From positions 2,335,795-2,399,794 of the forward strand of contig NMRA01000001.1 in assembly GCA_002633005.1 (NCBI GenBank): a stretch of DNA of 64,000 nucleotides, read 5' to 3'. The stretch's first letter is position 1. Every line of letters begins with the position of its first letter. Under the pieces are notes generated by a model. The model saw only the letters and a list, made by a program, of their open reading frames with translations. It did no database searches and was not told the DNA's origin. Shown piece after piece: positions 46,239 through 57,589 of the stretch. Source of the stretch: Phoronis australis. Taxonomy: Eukaryota; Phoronida; Phoronidae. Position numbers and translations under genes: made by a program.

Positions 46239-47444
46239 CTGAAAATAAGTATAATCCCAGGCGTCGGGATTCAAATAATTAGGAAAATAAATGGGTTTAA
46301 CGTAGTTTGTTTCCAAATAGCTATCAGTTTATGAGCAAGGTCATTCAGTCTGGTTACCAAACTTTGTCTCGGTTTTCTTTGCTAAAATATTGTCGTCTGC
46401 AATTGATAACTACAGTGTTAAATATTCTTGTTATTCAATTATTTTTTAAAAAATTAACAATTTCAATGCACAAATATCGTTGTTTTCACCTTTGTTAACT
46501 CTTTTCAAGTAAAAAATTATTACATTTTATACTGTTTTCTTTTACTAGAGCTCTAAACTTGTAACATAACGCGCAAGTACATTCACTATAGGCCGTGATC
46601 CGTCACGCGAACAGTCTCGGTGAAGTACCACTACTGAAAAAATCTGACGTAAAAGTAAAAAGAAGCTTACTAGAATTCGAAGCGACTATGGGATAAATAC
46701 AAAACCTCTAATGGCGAGACATCATTCCGCGTAACGATCAAAACCGAATGCACGTTTTGAGTATAAATCCCACATCATGAATCAGCAAATAAAAAATATG
46801 GCACCACCGACTCCATTTTCGATAAAACAGACCCAACTATTCTATCTTGGCCTAATCCGGGAAAAGAATATTAATTTCTCAAGTTTGAAATAAATGAGAG
46901 CATTCAATAGCTAAAAATAAAATGCAAATTACTATTGTCTGAAATTTATGGAACGATTTTCATCAGCAAAAAATGTCAGTCATCTCTTTAAAACTGTGTA
47001 AATAGTCCCTTTTTGGCAAGTTTCGTTCTCGTAGTTAGTAGTTGAGCTACTTGAAGTGACTGTAGACCCGCGGGGTCTTTTAATTTGTTCCTTACTCGTG
47101 TAAGTGATTCCCAGGCTTTCAAAGAATTATCTGACATGTCTTGAGAACATGCTCGGTGCGTCAAACGATTCACCGTGACAAACTAACTTGCAGAGCCTAG
47201 ATTAAAAAAAGTAACGAACTGCCAGCTGTTATCAAGCCCAGAAATCTCCTCCAATGTGACTCAGGAACAACGTGGGACAAATTTCGTAAAGGCACGTGGT
47301 CTTTTAATCAATTTTTGTTGTGATGGAAGACGGGTTTATAGCCGTGACTTTTTTAGGGGTAGTTGCAAGCACGGATGAAGTTTGAATTCAGTCTAAACGT
47401 GTAGATGTATTAGGATCAACGCAGAAAGTCGCAACAATACTCAC
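46239..47444 (-). other. Probable first intron of gene B
   Basis: If the donor at 47444..47439 (CTTG|GTGAGT) ends the first noncoding exon, this stretch is intron 1. No other exon was supported. Confidence 0.35.
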
Positions 47445-47560
47445 CAAGAATCTTGGCTTGGTTCTGGTAGCTCGGCTGCTTCACAATAGAAGTGAGTGAA
47501 GTCTTCAGTTTACACGGTGGCAGCTGGCGTGGTGACTGTTCACAAAGCATTCACGTTGTT
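47445..47560 (-). other. Candidate 5' noncoding exon of gene B
   Basis: A good donor GTGAGT follows 47445, upstream of gene B exon 2. The upstream end is approximate and unsupported by a clear promoter. Confidence 0.3.
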
Positions 47561-50195
47561 GGGTTTTACTCAGGTGTCAAGGGTCGCAAGTTCCATGAGC
47601 ATTTGAGCGGTGATAAAAAGCGTCACAGCGGACGAAGTCAATCCCAACAGTGAGCCACAATGACACGCTACCGAGAGAACAGTGACCCCAATTATGCCAA
47701 GGGGTTCTTCAGTGCACGCAGGGGCGAAACTTCGGCGCCTGGAGAGGGATGAATAAAGACACCAGAGGTCTTCTAGACAGCGTATTTAAGATCTCTGGAG
47801 ACATTAGTTAGCTGATTACGTCGTCAATTATTGTGACGAGAAAAGTGGAAGGCGGGAAATTTGTGGTAAATGTACCGACTCGAGGTAGATGCAGCTGGCG
47901 AATTATCAAAAAGCAATCTCGCCCTCTGGACTAATCCGAGATAAGAGTTATTTATGCATGATGTCATCATAACTGCGACGTCAGAAAGGCGTAGTCAGAG
48001 TAAGAACATTGCAGACGTCAACTGAGTGAGATTCAAGGATACCCCGAAAAGTTTCACAATATTCTAGTTAAATCTTAGGGGCACTCGTTTGTATCATTAG
48101 TTGACGGGTTGTGAGGCTGGGAAATTCCGTTTTAACTTGACAAAATAAACCCCACCCTTTTTGAACAATGATCCGATGTCAATTTTCGTAAAAGTTTTAA
48201 CAGATTCATACTTAAAAGAAAAATGGGCCACTGAGTTTCTAAGATAAGGTAGACTTTTTAGTCGGAATTCAATCGGTAAGTTCGTGAAAAAACCACCCTT
48301 CAGATCCAACCTGAGCTGACGTGTAGGCGACTTTCACCGACATTTCGATCTCCAAAAAATTCTTTATTACGATAGGCTGCAAAGTAAACGACATCTCTGT
48401 AAATTCAAAGGAAGTGATGCTCTCGTCACTACTGTAGGACCACGTTAACTTACTGATCGCTACTACTGACCTTTTGAAATTACCATATATACCAGTATTT
48501 CTAAAGAGGTGCATGTTGTATTTTAATCATGTAGCCATTTTCTAACGAATAAATAAATGTGTCTACATGTCAAATATAGACTGAAAAATTGTGGTTGCCA
48601 ATGGCACTGCAAAAATAGTTATTTCTACCAACCATTTGCGTGCGTATAATGAGGCAACTTGCAGACAGGCCCTTCATGTATTGCTTGGCTGATAACACAC
48701 AAAATACATGTGTATAATATGAGCGACTCGATATCCGCTAGGTGGCGTTGGCAGATAACAGCCCCCCCCCCCTTTTCGACATAGACAGCAATTAATCAGC
48801 AAAGGGGATGTTCGCCAGTGATAAAAGACCCTCGTGGTTTACCTGGGCAGTGTTCCTTACTCAAGCGAGATCTCGGGAAAACGAAAGACTTCGCGAAATA
48901 TTGTCATGCCATATTCTAGCGTCCATGGAACGCAACCCTAGTAATACATGCATTTCGATGAGGAGGTCCCTTAATTCGCTTGCAATACCTAGTGAATTTC
49001 GAGGAAAATCGTACCTTGGAACCAATATGACTCCTATTCCATACTAATCGTGGCGAGTGCCATTTCACCTTATCGAATTATATATCGAGAACCCGGCAGG
49101 CAAGTTGGGGTAGAGTTCAGTAGGTAACCTTGGACCTACGCTAGTACCTCGTTAAAAAGCGAGACTTCACGAGATTAAGCGAAATGTTGTCGTGTATTTT
49201 AAATGAGATCACTTGATTTGGACTGCATTTTCTAGTAGCGAGACAGGTACTGAACCCTACCCGGACTTGCTACACGCCTAAGTTACTTATCAACTACAAA
49301 CTCTAGCCATGCTATACGAGAACAGGACCTCACTGAATGCTGTATACATTTTGCACAGCAATGACATGAAGTCACCACGCGCGTCACGTTACAACTGTTG
49401 AATGTTGAACAATGCGTGTCATTATCAAACTTGAGAAAAACTTCACACGACAGGCCTCCAATTACGGGTCTATCCGATAATGCTAGGTTTCCGGGGTGTT
49501 TGTCAGAACCGACACGAAAGAAACAAAGCACGTTACAAGATTTGTTGTTGATCTCAGTGACAGAACACAATGATCAATGTTGTCACAGGGGTGCACTGGG
49601 CGGGGTATAACAATAATTGCACCAAATTGCTCAACGAATTTTCACAGCTAGTGCTTGTAGTGAGTTACATCGTACTATGTTAATTGGAAGCCTGTAATTT
49701 TTCAACTAGTTAATAATTCAAAACCAATTTGTTTTACTTTTAGAGGAATATGACAGACTTTGGCAGAGATTGTATTTAAAACCATTTCAAGTATTCCACT
49801 GGTTCAACATAACTCTATGAACATGTGTAATAAGATACATAAAAGATATTCAACAATTCATTTATTATCCAAAATCCATAGTATACTACTAAGTAACAAT
49901 CCATCACCGCTTCATCCTAGAAATAATGATTATTTCAAATAGAAATAATATTTAATAATCTCTAATAACATATTGGTTATTCTCAACTCCTTACAATATT
50001 TTGATTCTACAATAACGTGATACAAAATTCACTAACTCCTTTTAACATTCTTGTACGAGACAAATTTCAAACGTTGTGGCTTACAAGGAGAATTCAGTTG
50101 CAGTACATAACCATGACGGCGAGTTTGGCGTAAGTGATTAAAAAAACAAGACAAAAATAACATCGCATCCGAATGCAAAAGAGGTCCACCACTGC
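47561..50195. other. Intergenic between the two paralogues, no convincing gene
   Basis: An open minus-strand stretch around 48514..48270 has possible splice motifs but no ATG-led exon chain. A poly-C tract is at about 48763-48772. Nothing recognised. Confidence 0.45.
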
Positions 50196-50201
50196 TTTAT
50201 T
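50196..50201 (-). terminator. Poly(A) signal of the 50279-56053 gene
   Basis: AATAAA on the minus strand, about 78 nt after the proposed stop at 50279, which supports that last exon. Confidence 0.45.
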
Positions 50202-50278
50202 CACCAACGTCTTGAAAAGTTTTCGCGAAAAGCTGCATCTGAAATTTAAAAAAGTTCCATAGAAGTCAAAATTAGTTG

Positions 50279-53200
50279 CTATCGCGTTGTTTTCTGAGGC
50301 CGAGAACTTATTGAACGACCCTCGTTCAAAGGTCTGCATACTATTTTTCCTGAGCCTGGAACTTGACCATTTACCTTAAAGAAATATCTGTAAACAATAT
50401 TCAGCATGGCACTGCAGTTTTTTGAGTTTTTGTTGTTAGATTTGTAATAAATGATATGCACTCACCGTGTGCATCAGGTATAGCGCAGATACAAGGGGTG
50501 GTTACTATTTTAAACACTCTCCACAAAAGAGAGAAACGTAGTTAACTTAAAATACTCGGCAGGGGATGTATAGCACGTCAGCAATTCCCTCAATAGGACC
50601 ACATCTGCCAAGACCGTAAAAAACCTAAAAATACCTGGGGACATAGTTGTATTTCAGTGACAGATCTACATTTTCAGTAAGGAGGGAGGGGGGGGGGGGT
50701 AGGATNNNNNNNNNNNNNNNNNNNNNNNNNNNNNNNNNNNNNNNNNNNNNNNNNNNNNNNNNNNNNNNNNNNNNNNNNNNNNNNNNNNNNNNNNNNNNNN
50801 NNNNNNNNNNNNNNNNNNNNNTAGAAATACACTTGCCAAATTTCACAAAGATCCTTTAAGGATGTAGGAAAACCAGTTGCAAATGGGAAAAAAGTAAACT
50901 GCTAATAGGGAGAACTGTACAAAAAACCATCGTCAGTCATGCTCTTCCCAGTAGGAACACATGCCAATTCTTAGGGTGGTTTGTCCTATATAGAGATTGC
51001 CAAAAGCATGCGCGCACCCAGCCTAAAATATAGGGGGGCTCGAATTTTTCGATATGCGTACCTTTTACTGAAAGAAATCAACGAGGACTAAAAAAAAAAA
51101 AAAACGGGACCACTAGGTTCAGACCCACGAACCGTGCTTCCGCGCCGACTTCCCGTGGATTTTGTGGACTTTTTTTCACTGAGGCGGACCTTTTTGCCCA
51201 ATTCACCCCCTGGGTGCGCCCATGAAAAGAAAAATAATAAAAACCGGCCAAAAATCATAGTCATCCATCCTCTTTCAAGTGGGGACAAATACGTCAATTT
51301 TCATATTCATCCTCAGAGCGGTTTGGCCGACAAAGAGGCGGACGCCGAAACAAAGACAATAAAAATAGCCACAAGAGGGCGTGCACTATGTCAAATCCAT
51401 CTCGAAAACGGTCATCATCTCTTAATAAAAATATGTTTGTCGAATTTTATATATGTCAGTAAGTGACTTAATCAAAGGTTCGGAAGCAGACCCCCTAAGA
51501 AGGTAAAAATATTGTGCTGGGTGGGCACAAGCCAATTCGACTTCGACAAATTTTGACCCTCCTTTATATCACCACCATCTCCGCCGCCACCCCTATTCTC
51601 CAGATGGCGCCATTTTTTTCACTGACCACTACCTCCTGTCAACAAGAACAGGGTTATTGTGTTGTGCATTAAAAGCGAGTTTTATGTAACATGTTACGAG
51701 ATTATGATTGAAAATTTACTCTTACCCAGTGCCCCATGGCTCAATGCTATGGCTGAGAGCACTAGGGATAACACGTAGCAAGCGAACGGGTTTTTAATGT
51801 TTCGCCTCTACTTAATGTATGGAGATCGCGTATATCAAGAGTTGTGACTACCTTCCTCTCATTTTTCCCCAAAAAGTTAACGGTTTTAATTGCTGTAAAA
51901 ACAAGATATTTAATATTGAAAAGTACGCATGGTTCGAGAAGAACAAGAGTATTCGTGAGAAACACCCTTTTAGTCTGTGTCACAGAAGCTTCTCGGGGGG
52001 GAGGGGAGAGGGGTGACTTACCGCGGTCGTCTTCGGAGTAATCGTAAGCCCTGTTTCGGTAACTTCTATGACCGCTGCCACCTCTGAAAAAAAGAAAAGC
52101 AGCGTAGGATTGTTTCCATACTACGTCACTTTCGACTTTAAAGCACTGAACTGGCGACGAAAGAATGCTCGATTTTAATGTGTTTGTGTATCCGAATTCA
52201 TTGAATGCTAATAGTACATAAAGGTGAACGAAATTTCAGAACAGCTTCAAACTGTAAGCCGTAGCGTCCTAGGCGAAACACTGTCGGCCGTGTTCGATGT
52301 GCAGATTGAGTGGTTGTTGATTACATCCAATGCGACTATGACGCAACTAGAAAACTACGTTGTGACGCAAGAGCAAGAGTCTGGTTTTGGTTGCGTTTCA
52401 GAATTAACGAGAGCGACGCAAAGCACGTTGACACGCGCAATGGGATTTTTATCCATTTTTTCACATTATTCTAATATAGTAGATAGAGCATGTAGATAAA
52501 GCCTGTGTAAATGTAAATATAAATTTAAATTCAAATAGGGCGAATGTGAGTGTGAGTGGGTGTTTTAAACTCCTTCCCTTTCCGCTTTCATCTACCCCTC
52601 TTATACTTATCTCGTGTTTATGCTCACGTGGACATGCCTTGGAGGCCGGTTTCGAACTGACCGAAAAGTCGATTCCGTGTCTCATGTATATTAGTGGCAG
52701 TTTTGACTACTCTTAAACGGGAAAGGTTACTCAACGAGTTTCTCAATAAGTGAATACCGTCAATGCTCCATTTTCACAGGTAAATCGTGCATAAAAAATG
52801 TTACACACAATTTTAAAAGTATGTTTTTAAATGCATTATGGCGAATTCAACTTATCAGATAGGAAGTACTCACTCAAGAGAATCACCGTAGGTTAGCCAC
52901 AAGTTCGGTTTTGCATCTTCAACATTCCTGGTTCTTTCGTAGTCGACCACCTCCCGTTGAGAATATCGGTTGGAATAGAGTGGATACTCAGCGCCGCCTG
53001 ACGGCCAGTTGTTGCCAGAAGTGTAACTGGGAGGTTGGGAGACCCGTTGCTGTCTTGCGTCGTAACGCACGGGTTGCTCTGGCCCATAACTGGCAAAATG
53101 TAAAGCATATTGCAAATGCATATGTGGTGACGTACTTACCTCAGTTAGCAATAACAGCCGTGCCCGTGAATGTTTATATAGAGTGAGACTTGAGAGCTTT

Positions 53201-56053
53201 TTGTATAACATGATTACATTTCGATTCGTTACGGTTTGAAATTGACTACTTGACTTGATTACTGTGACACACCGCTGCATCGCCAGACCAAATCTTTATC
53301 GGAAGGAAAGTCCGAAACAAAGATATTACCCCATAGGCTATGCAAATAATGCAATTTCAGGCAAATTTATTTTTCATAGAATTGCAGAACTCATTGTCTG
53401 ACAAACAGGATTTCAATCAAACAGTTTTGTTTCAGTAATTGCATCTACGAATATTCTGTGCTCAAGTAGGAGTTTACACTATCGCCCCTGAGACCGGCAC
53501 GATAATTATACTCGAGATTTCCAAAGAGTGGCTTACTCGTATACAACGTGATGCACTACAGCCCCATCTCTGTACTTTTTGTCTCTTCTCCTTGTAAAGC
53601 AGCAAAGAACAGCTACAAATATGAGCAACAGGCTAAGCCCAACCAAGCCGGCCAGAGAGCCTATGACAGCGTAACAAGCCGTCTCCGTCATCTGCAGTTT
53701 GCTGGCGATAAGAACCAATTCGGCGGTCTCATTTACTGTAAAATATACGATATAAATGGAAAGACAATGTACCAACTGCTGGTGCACTGTTGCTTGAAAT
53801 TTCATCGATTCAAAAGAAATGTATGGATTCAGGTCTTTCAGTGGGACCTCTCATGACACAAGCCCCTCTATGATAGCTGTTGCCTAATGCTCTCAGTTTA
53901 GATGTTAAAAATGGATCGTTCTATTAGTACCACTTCGTGAATAAAGAATCACCCATGACAGCATCTGCCTCGGATAATGCTATCTCGCTATGCATTGTAC
54001 ACCCTCGTTCATGTAATCGAGTCCAGCTGTAGGTATACATAGACTTTGCAGACATTTACTTACATTTACAAGAAGCGGCTGAAGGATCCCACTTAGGCGT
54101 GCCTCCATCGAGTTTGCAACAAGCCGTTTTTGGCCCGACGAGGTAGAAATCTGTGTAACAACTGAACGAAAGACATGTCCCGACCGTGCGCGACGAATCG
54201 TTTGTAAAGGTTTGGTTCTCAGCCGTAATCACGGTGGTTCCTGAAACCACGTTTATATGCGTTGATCAAACGATATCTCCAAAATACCTGATTTGCCACG
54301 TTGCTATGCTAACTGCGATCGATTGGCCTCAAGATTGTTCGGTGTCTGAATGGAAGAAAAGCTTTGAGTACCGAAATAATTTAAAATTCCCGGAATTCAG
54401 AAAGTTTCGGATTCTATGACACAAAGACCTCCTTATTTTCCAAACTTGTGGTTTACAATAGATCTATTCAAACATTACGTTACTGATTGTTGAAAACGGC
54501 GATATCATTTATCACTCATTTTAACAGATTATTAGCACATTTCACAATTTCACATTCTGAGGTGAAAGCAATTGGTATTGATAACAATTTTAGTAACAAG
54601 AGCAACGCCGATCTTTGATATGCACCCATCATGTGCATCTCATGCAGCGTAGATAACGAGACGATCATTCGCACTAAATGAAGCCATGCAGTAAAGTTAA
54701 TAATAGCCGATAGAGGGGGTGCAGAGCAAGTCAGAAAGTCTCTATATCCTAAAAGAACACAATGACAGTCCACCTTTCGTCATGACTCTTCAAGAAGTTT
54801 TGAGGATAGTGAGGCAGACGACAAAGGAAACAAAACAAAAGAAAGGCCCGGCCACCATGAAGTGCAACGTATGTCAAATCTATCTGAAGCTACATGGGTA
54901 TTGTTGTCTACGTGACGGACAGCAACTTATTTACATAATTTCAAGAACATTCGCCAAGGAACGTGATACATATCAAGGCAAACGCATAGAAAAACAAATA
55001 TCAGTGCCACAGCCTAGTCGCATTTGTCCCAAATTCCACGTCAGTTGTATTCTCCTCAGTAGAAACGCGTGACAAATTTCACGAAGATCCATCGAGGACT
55101 AACAAAAAAAATAAATTGCAAGGGGCAACAGAAGTGGAACCATTCAAAGATCGTCGACAGCCATGCACTTTCCAGAAGGCGAAACATTTAAAATTTCCAT
55201 AAGTAATTTGGCTGACAGACAGACGTCAAAAACAGGAAAATAACATAAATGGCCACTAGGTGGCATGGCAATACGTCTCATCTACCCTTTAATGGGAAAG
55301 TGTTATCGTCTCTTATAGGTTGCCATGTAACATGGAAATTGGTCAAGTTACTCAAAAGATGCAGAAGCAAAGGTGAAAATACCAAAATGCCACTGGGTGG
55401 CACACCGACAATCGGATATTTGCTCATGCCGTCCATTTACGATAGGAACATGTCTTCAAAATTTCAGAAACATCAGCCAAAGGGTTTGGGAGATACAGCA
55501 GTGAAGGGAATTTTGGAAATGCATTTTCTGACTTAATTACTGGCTTGTATTTACTGCCCGTAGAACAATATAAAGTTACGTAACGGAACGCATCTTCGCT
55601 CTGCCTTCACTTCCAGTCTAAACTTATGATGGCCAGTACTCAGTCCCATTGAAAACAATCTGCGCAGGGTATTCAAGTTTGTTCAACGGGAGTGAATGCA
55701 GACCCAAGATCCAGTTCACGCTACTCTCTACTGTTCAAAAGATAACACATACTCGCCAAGAGGGCAATAATTAACACGGATAAACAGGGATCTGTCAAAA
55801 ATTGGTTGTTTTCCCCATTAAGTAGGAAGGCCAGCTTCAATAGCCACTGATCAAGTACCAAGTGAAAAGTAAAGAAACAAGCAATTAATGTCTGAAGTAC
55901 GTAGGTTGGCTAAAATCACGTTAAGTAAAATTCTTTTGTGACTGCGCTAATTTTATGAACAAAACGCGGGGTTGGCACTATCTGGCATACTCTACTCCTT
56001 TGTAATATATCCTGTTGCACCTTACCTACATAGGGACACAATGAACTCGACAT
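50279..56053 (-). CDS. Six-cysteine single-pass membrane protein A with PPSY tail (paralogue of 43653-46195)
   Basis: Coding exons 56053..56026, 54240..54064, 53735..53537, 53089..52874, 52083..52022 and a probable last exon 50355..50279 join in phases 1, 1, 2, 2 and 1 to give 759 nt, or 252 residues. The start MSSSLCPYVGTT has an in-frame TGA four codons upstream. Cysteines at 6, 32, 37, 50, 51 and 67 have the same spacing as in protein B. N-glycosylation sites are at about 18, 23 and 70. The helix is at about 89-114 (YAVIGSLAGLVGLSLLLIFV), then FTRRRDKKYRD, so the tail is cytosolic. The tail is Tyr/Pro-rich with PPSY (about 154-157, a WW-domain ligand), YPLYSNRYS and DYERTR. No signal peptide. 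The last exon (stop TAG at 50279) is weaker, about 0.4. The likely role is an adaptor or trafficking protein at a membrane, by analogy with PPxY-bearing Shisa-like proteins. Confidence 0.72.
50466..50504 (-). other. Possible 39-bp microexon of gene A
   Basis: A weak AG acceptor and good GTGAGT donor flank 13 in-phase codons (TTPCICAIPDAH) between the 52022 and 50355 exons. Including or skipping it keeps the frame, so it could be alternative. Weak support. Confidence 0.2.
50682..50821. other. Poly-G tract and assembly gap
   Basis: A G-rich run leads into 116 N (50706-50821). Confidence 0.95.
51007..51224. mobile_element. MITE, CATGCGCGCACCCAG ends (copy 2), TSD AAAAG
   Basis: Ends CATGCGCGCACCCAG and the complement of CATGGGCGCACCCAG. 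Exact 5-bp duplications AAAAG lie at 51002-51006 and 51225-51229. Contains a run of 15 A. Family copy of 29217-29447. Confidence 0.85.
54600..55530. repeat. Array of diverged CCACTAGG units within gene A intron
   Basis: Units with GCCACTAGGTGGCA / GCCACTGGGTGGCAC, AACACAATGACAG-like starts, CATGAAGTGCAACGTATGTC and GGTTTGGGAGATACAGC recur. The left boundary ACAAGAGCAACGCCGATC also occurs near 56130. Part of the first coding intron of gene A. Confidence 0.6.
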
Positions 56054-56129
56054 ATTCGATGTACGTCAATGGAGATGCAATGATAGCACAGTGAATACGT
56101 GGGCATTCAGCAATCTGAAAACAAAACAA

Positions 56130-57217
56130 AACAAGAGCAACGCAGAGCGTTGAAATGCGCCCACAATTGCACCGCATACGGTATCCTTCTAGGGTTGTTT
56201 TACCATAAAGTGGCCAGTAAAGGGCATATATGTAGTATGTTGTACTTAGCAAAATGGAAAGGCATGGTCATTGTCTCCTCAATAGGCTAGGGGCAAAATG
56301 TGAGTAATCTTCATAATACAAGCACATCCTATACACCAGTTGCTTAAAGCACCACAGAAACATAGAATTAAAAACAAATTTACCAACATACGAGATTAGC
56401 ACAGCACTAGAATGCCAGAAACAAATTTCTACTTGGAACTTTTCCTTCATAGTCAAGAAGTAACACAAAGTATACACCTGAAGACCTATGAAAATACAGA
56501 GGTCAATGTAAAATACTAAAATTGCCACTAGGGACAAATACTAAAATTGCCACTAGAGGCATACCGGTAGTCAGAATCATCCTAAAGTCGTCATCGTCCG
56601 TTGTCAACATCACATAAATACACTAGCTAAATTTAGTAAAGATCCTGCAAACGGTTTGGGAGATACAGCCATGGGCGCAAAAAAAACAAAACTGCCACTA
56701 GGAGGCGCCACAGTAGTCGAAATCGTCGGAAAATCATCGTCAACCGTCCTCTACATAGTAAGCACATACATGCCAATTTTCACAATCATCCTTTGAGCGG
56801 TTTGGTTGATAGAGGTGTGGACGCACAAAAACAGACTCGAAAACACTAAAAATGGCCACTAGGTGGCGCAAACTATGTCAAATCCATCTGAAAACGGGAG
56901 GATAGCGTCATCTCACTAATAGGTGCGTACATACCAACTTTCATGAAAATCCGTTAAGGACTTGTGAAGATACAAAGGTAAGCGTAAAAAACTAAAATTG
57001 CCACTAGGGGGCACACCGGTAGTCGGATTTGTCCGAAAGCCTGTTCGCACATGCCGTCCCATTCATGAATGGAACATATGTGCCAAATTTCATGAACGTA
57101 TGTCAAAGGGTTTTGGAGATACTGGAGCAGCGGACGCCGGACACCGGACGCCGCCCGGACGGACGGACGGACAGAGATGACGGCATAATGCGTCCACATA
57201 TAAATATGTGGGCGCAT
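56130..57217. repeat. Repeat element with GCGCCCACA..TGTGGGCGC ends and internal 150-190-bp units
   Basis: The left end has ATGCGCCCACAATTG. The right end is GGACGGACGGACGGACAGAG then GATGACGGCATAATG and the palindrome GCGTCCACATAT-AA-ATATGTGGGCGC (57190-57216). In between, several units each carry TGCCACTAGGGGGC or similar, then AGTCG-AT, a CATGAA/CAAATTT block and GGTTTGGGAGATAC. No coding potential. Its left boundary abuts the splice acceptor of gene A exon 2. Confidence 0.7.
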
Positions 57218-57589
57218 AAAAATACGTAATTCTGGACCCAACATGTATAATCATGTACTTTGCAACTCGTCATTACAGCCGACCTTTTTGGTGCCATCTG
57301 ACCTTTAAAACTTACGTCACTTCTCAACTCCACATAAGTGACTGCAATATTTTTATAAGTTTCCCTGGCTGAACAACGAGAACAGCGGAAGCGGAAACGC
57401 TAACACCAGAAATAATCATTAGTTACAAGCACAATAAAAGAACAACACAGTATTTAGAATAATAAAAATCAAACCTACTATGCCAAAACACCCATGGCAA
57501 AAGCATGAACAACGACGAGGTCAGTTGTATTGACCTGAATGACAAACACAACGATTAACTGGCACTGAGCAAAGACGATGACTGAATGC

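Larger units (their letters stand above)
50570..51440. repeat. Diverged CACTAGG/TTTCACAAAGATCC repeat units, split by a MITE
   Basis: Motifs such as CTTGCCAAATTTCACAAAGATCC, GAGCGGTTTGGCCGACA, GGCGGACGCC, AGCCACAAGAGGGCG and TATGTCAAATCCATCTC recur from the 54.6-59.1 kb arrays. The 51007-51224 MITE is inserted inside. Confidence 0.7.

Noticed and set aside
56022-56252. Signal-peptide-like minus frame MRCNCGRISTLCVALVLF
   Set aside because: The apparent signal peptide is read through a strong splice acceptor in repeat sequence, and its frame cannot join the next exon. The frame used instead matches the paralogous exon at 46195..46171.
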